Positions 58,802 to 64,000 of a stretch of DNA of 64,000 bases are shown in pieces. This DNA comes from Haemophilus sp. CCUG 60358 (GTDB taxonomy: Bacteria > Pseudomonadota > Gammaproteobacteria > Enterobacterales > Pasteurellaceae). A model generated the notes under the pieces. It searched no databases. It was not told the origin of the DNA and saw only the letters and a list, made by a program, of their open reading frames with translations. Location: positions 136,196-200,195 of the forward strand of contig NZ_LZOZ01000008.1 of NCBI RefSeq assembly GCF_001679485.1, given 5' to 3'. Made by a program: the position numbers and the translations under genes. Position 1 is the first letter of the stretch. Each line of letters begins with the position of its first letter.

Positions 58802-60922
58802 TTGGAATTGTTTGCAGATTTAGATCGAATTATTCAGGGGTATTTGCCCGCCGATAAAATTGAATTAATCAAACGTGCATTCGTCATTGCGCGAGATGCT
58901 CACGAAGGACAATTTCGCTCAAGCGGCGAACCTTACATTACTCACCCTGTTGCAGTAGCTTCAATTATTGCGGAAATGCATTTAGACCATGAAGCAATCA
59001 TGGCTGCATTATTGCATGATGTTATCGAAGATACCCCTTATACCGAATCCCAATTAAAAGATGAATTTGGTGCTAGCGTAGCCGAAATTGTTGACGGCGT
59101 ATCGAAACTAGATAAATTGAAATTCCGTACCCGCCAAGAAGCACAGGTTGAAAACTTCCGCAAAATGATTTTAGCGATGACTCGAGATATTCGCGTCGTC
59201 TTAATCAAACTGGCTGACCGTACCCATAATATGCGAACGTTGGGTTCATTGCGTCCGGATAAACGCCGTCGTATCGCAAAAGAAACTCTAGAGATTTACT
59301 GTCCCTTAGCCCACCGTTTAGGCATCGAACATATCAAGAATGAATTAGAAGATTTATCTTTTGAAGCTATGCACCCCCGCCGTTATGAAGTACTTAAAAA
59401 GTTCGTCGAACAAGCGCGTGGTTCTCGTCAAGAATTGATTCAACGCATATCTAATGATATTTCACAACGTCTTGATAATGTAGGCATTACAAATCGTATT
59501 TGGGGACGTGAAAAACATCTCTATAAAATTTACCAAAAAATGCGCACGAAAGATCAGAAATTCCATTCTATTATGGATATTTATGCTTTCCGCGTTATTG
59601 TGAATTCGGTTGATGATTGCTATCGCGGGTTGGGGCAAATGCATAGTTTGTATAAACCTCGCCCTGGTAAAGTGAAAGATTATATTGCTGTGCCTCGTGC
59701 AAATGGCTACCAAGCACTGCAAACGTCAATGATTGGCCCTCATGGGGTGCCCGTAGAAGTTCATCTTCAGACTGAAGAAATGGAACAGGTTGCTGAAATG
59801 GGAGTTACCGCCCATTGGGTGTATAAAGAAGGTGGTAAAAACGATAGCACCACCGCTCAAGTACGTGCGCAACGTTGGTTGCAAAGCTTAGTGGATATTC
59901 AACAAAACGTGGGTAACTCCTTTGAGTTTATTGAGAACGTAAAATCTGAGTTTTTCCCGAAAGAAATCTATGTCTTTACGCCGAAAGGTCGTATCGTTGA
60001 ATTACCAATGGGCGCAACAGCTGTCGATTTTGCTTATGCAGTGCATTCTGATGTGGGAAATCATTGTGTTGCGGCAGTAGTAGAGCATAAACCTTATCCG
60101 TTATCACAAGCTTTAGAGTCTGGTCAAACCGTTGAGATTGTGACCAGTGAAAATACTCATCCAAACGTTAGCTGGTTAAACTTTGTAGTAACTGCTCGTG
60201 CAAGAACTCGTATTCGTCATTTCTTAAAATTATTGCGTGCAGATGATGCCGTTCAAACTGGTAAAAAACAGCTAGAAATGGCCCTAAAACCACATTATCT
60301 CTCTGAGGTTTCTGAAGAGAAAATCCAAGCGTTACTAAATGAATTGAATCTCTCAAGCCTCAATGAGCTTTTTGAGGAAATCGGCGTAGGTAACCAAATG
60401 TCGAGTGTCATTGCTCATCAATTAATGGATGAAGCTATTGAAATTGATGTGGATGGTGTGTCTGAAAATACACAAAGTACACTAACATTGAGCCGAGATG
60501 GCGAAATGAAAGCGTCTTTCGCTCAATGTTGTCATCCAATTCCGGGTGATCCGATCGTGGCATTAAGTACGGCGAAGAAAGGTGTGGTTGTACATCATCA
60601 AGCTTGTTCTAATTTAACGTCAGGTAATGCCAAAGATTTCACCGCGGCAAAATGGGAAGAGGCTGAAAGTGCGGTCAATTTTGATGCCGAATTACACATT
60701 GAAATGCTTAATGAACAAAATGTATTAGGTAGCCTCATGACAGCGGTCGCGACTTGTGAAAGTAATATTCAAAGTATTTGGACGGAAGAATTAGAGAATA
60801 ATCTGCTATTAGTCATTATCCAAGTTGGCGCGAGAGATATCTATCATTTAGAAAACATTATGCGAAAAATCAAACAAATTACCAGTGTGATTCGTTTGAA
60901 GCGCAATATTAATGAAGCATAA
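58802..60922 (+). CDS. spoT: Bifunctional (p)ppGpp synthetase/hydrolase SpoT
   Basis: Controls the stringent response by making and hydrolysing ppGpp. The 706-residue product has the HD hydrolase domain (about 20-190, with HDVIEDTP), the synthetase domain (about 230-350, RFHSIMDIYAFRV in the SpoT form), a TGS domain near 395-450, and a C-terminal ACT domain. The start is TTG at 58802, supported by alignment to the family N-terminus and AGGTG upstream. Its stop overlaps the recG start by one base. Confidence 0.95.
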   Translation: MELFADLDRIIQGYLPADKIELIKRAFVIARDAHEGQFRSSGEPYITHPVAVASIIAEMHLDHEAIMAALLHDVIEDTPYTESQLKDEFGASVAEIVDGVSKLDKLKFRTRQEAQVENFRKMILAMTRDIRVVLIKLADRTHNMRTLGSLRPDKRRRIAKETLEIYCPLAHRLGIEHIKNELEDLSFEAMHPRRYEVLKKFVEQARGSRQELIQRISNDISQRLDNVGITNRIWGREKHLYKIYQKMRTKDQKFHSIMDIYAFRVIVNSVDDCYRGLGQMHSLYKPRPGKVKDYIAVPRANGYQALQTSMIGPHGVPVEVHLQTEEMEQVAEMGVTAHWVYKEGGKNDSTTAQVRAQRWLQSLVDIQQNVGNSFEFIENVKSEFFPKEIYVFTPKGRIVELPMGATAVDFAYAVHSDVGNHCVAAVVEHKPYPLSQALESGQTVEIVTSENTHPNVSWLNFVVTARARTRIRHFLKLLRADDAVQTGKKQLEMALKPHYLSEVSEEKIQALLNELNLSSLNELFEEIGVGNQMSSVIAHQLMDEAIEIDVDGVSENTQSTLTLSRDGEMKASFAQCCHPIPGDPIVALSTAKKGVVVHHQACSNLTSGNAKDFTAAKWEEAESAVNFDAELHIEMLNEQNVLGSLMTAVATCESNIQSIWTEELENNLLLVIIQVGARDIYHLENIMRKIKQITSVIRLKRNINEA

Positions 60923-63003
60923 TGAGCACGCAACTTCTCGATGCCGTTCCTTTAACGACTTTATCCGGTGTAGGTGCGGCAATCTCCGATAAATTAAGCC
61001 GTATTGGAATTCATAATCTCCAAGACTTGCTTTTTCATTTACCTATCCGTTATGAAGATCGCACGAGAATTATGCCTATTGCCGATCTTCGTCCTGAACA
61101 ATATGCTACCATTGAAGGCGTTGTCCAAACTTGTGAAGTCGCGTTTGGGCGCCGTCCTATTTTAACCGTCAGTCTTTCTGATGGAACGAGCAAGATTATG
61201 CTCCGTTTTTTCAATTTTAATGCGGGGATGAAAAACAGTTTTCAGATTGGTACGCGCGTCAAAGCGTTTGGCGAAATTAAACGTGGACGCTTTATGGCGG
61301 AAATTCATCATCCTGAATATCAAATCATACGGGATAATGCGCCATTGGTTTTAGAGGAAACACTTACGCCTATTTATTCCACAACGGAAGGTTTAAAACA
61401 AAATTCATTACGTAAGCTAACCGATCAAGCATTGGCTTTACTCGATAAAATCCAATTAACGGAAATTTTACCTAATGAATTTAATCCACATCCTTTTAGC
61501 CTAAAGGAGGCTATTCGATTTTTGCATCGTCCGCCGCCAGACATTTCATTAGATGTTTTGGAAAAAGGGCAACATCCTGCACAGCTGCGACTTATCTTTG
61601 AAGAGCTGCTTGCACACAATCTTGCAATGCAAAAAGTGCGGTTGGGTACGCAGCAGTTTTTAGCGTTGCCATTGCATTATCAAACTGATTTGAAGCAACG
61701 TTTTCTTGCATCTTTGCCTTTTCAACCAACGAATGCCCAAAATAGAGTCGTGGCGGATATTGAACAGGATTTAGCGAAAGATTATCCGATGATGCGACTT
61801 GTTCAGGGCGATGTAGGTTCAGGAAAAACATTGGTAGCAGCATTAGCCGCCTTATTAGCGATTGATAATGGCAAACAAGTGGCTTTAATGGCGCCAACAG
61901 AGATTTTAGCGGAACAGCATGCGAATAATTTCCGCCGTTGGTTAGAGCCTTTTGGTATTGAAGTTGGCTGGTTAGCGGGTAAGGTGAAAGGGAAAGCTCG
62001 CCAAGCTGAATTGGAAAAAATTAAATCGGGTGCTGTCCAAATGGTGGTGGGCACACATGCTTTATTCCAAGAAGAAGTGGAATTTGCTGATTTAGCCTTG
62101 GTAATTATAGATGAACAGCATCGTTTTGGTGTGCATCAGCGTTTAATGTTACGAGAAAAAGGCGAAAAAGCAGGATTTTATCCGCACCAACTGATTATGA
62201 CAGCAACGCCAATCCCAAGAACGTTAGCAATGACGGTTTATGCTGATCTTGATACGTCGATTATTGACGAATTGCCACCAGGTCGAACGCCGATTACGAC
62301 AGTGGTTATTTCTGAAGAGCGTCGAGATGAAATTGTTGCTCGAGTCAAAAATGCCTGTATTAATGAAAAACGTCAGGCTTATTGGGTTTGTACGTTGATT
62401 GATGAGTCTGAAGTATTAGAAGCGCAAGCAGCCGAGGCAATTTGGGAAGATTTAATAAAAGCGTTGCCGATGCTTAAAATTGGTCTTGTACATGGACGAA
62501 TGAAACCGCAAGAAAAACAAGATATTATGGCTGCCTTTAAAAATGCAGAACTTGATTTGCTTGTGGCTACAACCGTGATTGAAGTGGGTGTGGATGTGCC
62601 GAATGCCAGTCTTATGATCATTGAAAATGCAGAGCGTTTGGGCTTATCACAACTCCATCAGTTACGTGGACGAGTAGGGCGTGGCAGTACGGCGTCTTTT
62701 TGTGTCTTAATGTATAAACCGCCGTTGGGTAAAGTGTCGCAAAAACGTTTACAGGTATTGCGTGATAGCCAAGATGGCTTTGTGATTTCAGAGAAAGATT
62801 TAGAAATTCGTGGCCCAGGTGAAGTATTGGGCACTAAACAGACAGGAATTGCCGAATTTAAAGTGGCGAATTTAATGCGCGATCGTAAAATGATCCCAAC
62901 AGTTCAACATTATGCTAAGGCATTAATCGTAAAATATCCGGATGTGGCAGAAAGTTTAATCCGCCGTTGGCTAAATAATCGAGAAATTTATTCGAATGCC
63001 TAA
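60922..63003 (+). CDS. recG: ATP-dependent DNA helicase RecG
   Basis: A branch-migrating helicase that processes stalled forks and recombination intermediates. The 693-residue product has an N-terminal wedge/OB domain (about 1-160), Walker A GDVGSGKTLVAAL near 296, the DEQH box IIDEQHRFGVHQR near 396, and C-terminal helicase motifs with HGRMKPQEK and QLRGRVGRG. An uptake sequence is inside and another follows the stop. Confidence 0.97.
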   Translation: MSTQLLDAVPLTTLSGVGAAISDKLSRIGIHNLQDLLFHLPIRYEDRTRIMPIADLRPEQYATIEGVVQTCEVAFGRRPILTVSLSDGTSKIMLRFFNFNAGMKNSFQIGTRVKAFGEIKRGRFMAEIHHPEYQIIRDNAPLVLEETLTPIYSTTEGLKQNSLRKLTDQALALLDKIQLTEILPNEFNPHPFSLKEAIRFLHRPPPDISLDVLEKGQHPAQLRLIFEELLAHNLAMQKVRLGTQQFLALPLHYQTDLKQRFLASLPFQPTNAQNRVVADIEQDLAKDYPMMRLVQGDVGSGKTLVAALAALLAIDNGKQVALMAPTEILAEQHANNFRRWLEPFGIEVGWLAGKVKGKARQAELEKIKSGAVQMVVGTHALFQEEVEFADLALVIIDEQHRFGVHQRLMLREKGEKAGFYPHQLIMTATPIPRTLAMTVYADLDTSIIDELPPGRTPITTVVISEERRDEIVARVKNACINEKRQAYWVCTLIDESEVLEAQAAEAIWEDLIKALPMLKIGLVHGRMKPQEKQDIMAAFKNAELDLLVATTVIEVGVDVPNASLMIIENAERLGLSQLHQLRGRVGRGSTASFCVLMYKPPLGKVSQKRLQVLRDSQDGFVISEKDLEIRGPGEVLGTKQTGIAEFKVANLMRDRKMIPTVQHYAKALIVKYPDVAESLIRRWLNNREIYSNA

Positions 63004-63035
63004 AGTGCGGTTATTTTTGAAAGAGTTTTATATAA

Positions 63036-63827
63036 ATGAATAAATCAACGGTACTTTTCTTTGATTCTGGAATGGGGGGCTTAAGCGTTTATCGCGAAGC
63101 GAAAAAGCTGATGCCCGATAACCATTATTTGTATTGCTTTGACAATGCTGGCTTTCCTTATTCAGAAAAATCAGAAGAAACAATTATTCAGCGAACATTG
63201 GGTATTTGTAAAAAAATTAATCAGGATTATCCACTTGATGCCATTGTGATTGCTTGCAATACTGCGAGTACTGTAGTGTTACCACCTTTGCGTGAACAAT
63301 TTTCTATTCCGATTGTAGGTACTGTGCCAGCTATTAAGCCAGCAGCAGAAATCTCACAAACGAAACATATTGGACTATTGGCGACAAAGGGGACGGTTAA
63401 ACGCCCTTATGTTAATGATCTTATTCATCAGTTTGCCTCCCATTGTATAGTTGAACGATTAGGCTCAACTAAACTGGTTGAAATCGCAGAGCATAAAATC
63501 CAAGGGAAATCGGTCGATTTGATTGCATTGAAAAATGAATTAAGTCCTTGGGCTTCAATAGAGAACTTAGATACGATTTGTTTAGGCTGTACCCATTTCC
63601 CTTTAATAAAAGATGAAATACAAATTTGCTTACCTCAAGTGAAGAATTTTATGGATCCAGGATTCGCTATTGCCAAGCGATTGCAGTTCTTACTTGATAA
63701 ATTAGAAGTGCGGTCAAAATTAGAGGTGAAAAATCAGGTTTTTTGTACGCAAGATGTAGAGAATAAACACCAATTAGAACAAGCGTTGGCTCTCTGGGGA
63801 TTTGATGGAATTACCGTTTTAAAATGA
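63036..63827 (+). CDS. murI: Glutamate racemase
   Basis: Supplies D-glutamate for peptidoglycan. The 263-residue product has [15 protein letters not shown] near 8 and the two catalytic cysteines in ACNTAS near 72 and GCTHFPL near 184. The gene is followed by an rRNA promoter; murI next to an rRNA operon is also seen in E. coli (rrnB). An uptake sequence lies near the 3' end. Confidence 0.96.
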   Translation: MNKSTVLFFDSGMGGLSVYREAKKLMPDNHYLYCFDNAGFPYSEKSEETIIQRTLGICKKINQDYPLDAIVIACNTASTVVLPPLREQFSIPIVGTVPAIKPAAEISQTKHIGLLATKGTVKRPYVNDLIHQFASHCIVERLGSTKLVEIAEHKIQGKSVDLIALKNELSPWASIENLDTICLGCTHFPLIKDEIQICLPQVKNFMDPGFAIAKRLQFLLDKLEVRSKLEVKNQVFCTQDVENKHQLEQALALWGFDGITVLK

Positions 63828-63897
63828 TTTTTTCTCGTCATGTTGGTGTGTTTGTAAGCAAATAGCAAAAAAATTTACATTTTTTTACAAAAAGATC

Positions 63898-63925
63898 TTG
63901 CAAAGGCATCTGAAATGCCTATAAT
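63898..63925 (+). promoter_or_regulatory. rRNA operon P1-type promoter
   Basis: TTGCAA at 63898-63903 and TATAAT at 63920-63925 are 16 bases apart, the spacing typical of rRNA promoters. An A/T-rich stretch like an UP element lies just upstream (about 63865-63893). A small inverted repeat, AGGCAT/ATGCCT, fills the spacer. Confidence 0.8.
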
Positions 63926-63934
63926 ACGTCCCAC

Positions 63935-63981
63935 ACAACGACGCGCTGTTGTGAAGCTTTATAAAACCAGTGCGTCGTTGT
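63935..63981 (+). other. rRNA leader hairpin (boxB-like)
   Basis: ACAACGACGC (63935-63944) and GCGTCGTTGT (63972-63981) form a perfect 10-bp stem followed by five more T, like an intrinsic terminator. An alternative shorter hairpin, CACAAC/GTTGTG (63934-63939 with 63948-63953), uses the same left arm. Position before boxA fits the boxB hairpin of rRNA leaders. Confidence 0.65.
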
Positions 63982-63985
63982 TTTT

Positions 63986-63998
63986 TGCTCTTTAACAA
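63986..63998 (+). promoter_or_regulatory. rRNA antitermination boxA
   Basis: TGCTCTTTAACAA is the boxA element of gamma-proteobacterial rRNA leaders, bound by NusB-S10. It shows that a 16S rRNA gene begins shortly beyond the right edge. Confidence 0.88.
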
Positions 63999-64000
63999 TA

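Overview
The window is ordinary core chromosome of a Pasteurellaceae bacterium, most likely the genus Haemophilus or a close relative such as Aggregatibacter. The main evidence is the Haemophilus-type DNA uptake signal sequence AAGTGCGGT. I counted by eye close to 50 copies on the two strands, many placed as inverted pairs that double as transcription terminators. Gene order agrees with what I recall of Haemophilus influenzae (recF-dnaN-dnaA; rpmH-rnpA-yidD-yidC-mnmE, then ppiD; gapA next to a long-chain acyl-CoA synthetase). A nag-type PTS gene and a quinol nitric oxide reductase, which I do not associate with H. influenzae Rd, suggest H. parainfluenzae or a neighbour. That species guess is inference.

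Layout. 1-6.1 kb: amino-sugar catabolism. A truncated PTS permease gene diverges from nanE-nanK-siaR-nanA-nagB-nagA, which takes sialic acid and GlcNAc to fructose-6-phosphate. The divergent region holds a CRP site and two copies of a palindrome that should be the operator of the RpiR-type regulator. 6.1-14.4 kb: replication initiation (dnaA-dnaN-recF), then rpmH-rnpA-yidD-yidC, one orphan membrane gene, and mnmE. 14.4-20 kb: mntP interrupted by an in-frame TGA, ppiD, then hinT-ycfL-nagZ-rlmC. 20-23.6 kb: a sitABCD/yfeABCD-type manganese/iron ABC importer with a Fur-box-like site. 23.6-31.2 kb: pbpG, then rlmN-pilW-rodZ-ispG-hisS-yfgM and a small membrane methyltransferase. 31.2-40.3 kb: sodA, the complete cytochrome c maturation operon ccmABCDEFGHI, a yaeR-like VOC gene and two small exported proteins of unknown role. 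40.3-43.6 kb: upp-uraA-hda and an unknown Cys-tailed protein behind a perfect FNR box. 43.7-49.5 kb: norB (qNOR) and a gluconate module gntP/gntK/gntR with clear GntR and CRP sites. 49.6-54.5 kb: ffh, ypjD, corB and selD, the last read through an in-frame UGA as selenocysteine. 54.5-64 kb: acyl-CoA synthetase, gapA, gmk-rpoZ-spoT-recG, murI, and the promoter, leader hairpin and boxA of an rRNA operon whose 16S gene lies beyond the right edge.

The genes serve carbon entry (amino sugars, gluconate, glyceraldehyde-3-phosphate), metal and redox homeostasis (Mn/Fe import, a possibly broken Mn export, MnSOD, heme attachment to cytochromes, NO detoxification) and housekeeping. I found no prophage, insertion sequence, CRISPR array, tRNA gene or defence locus. 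I see no convincing new multi-gene system. The items most worth a second look are the FNR-controlled Cys-tailed protein at 43.2-43.7 kb, the TGA in mntP, the nagE/nanE double operator, the orphan membrane gene at 12.4 kb and the exported pair at 39.4-40.3 kb.
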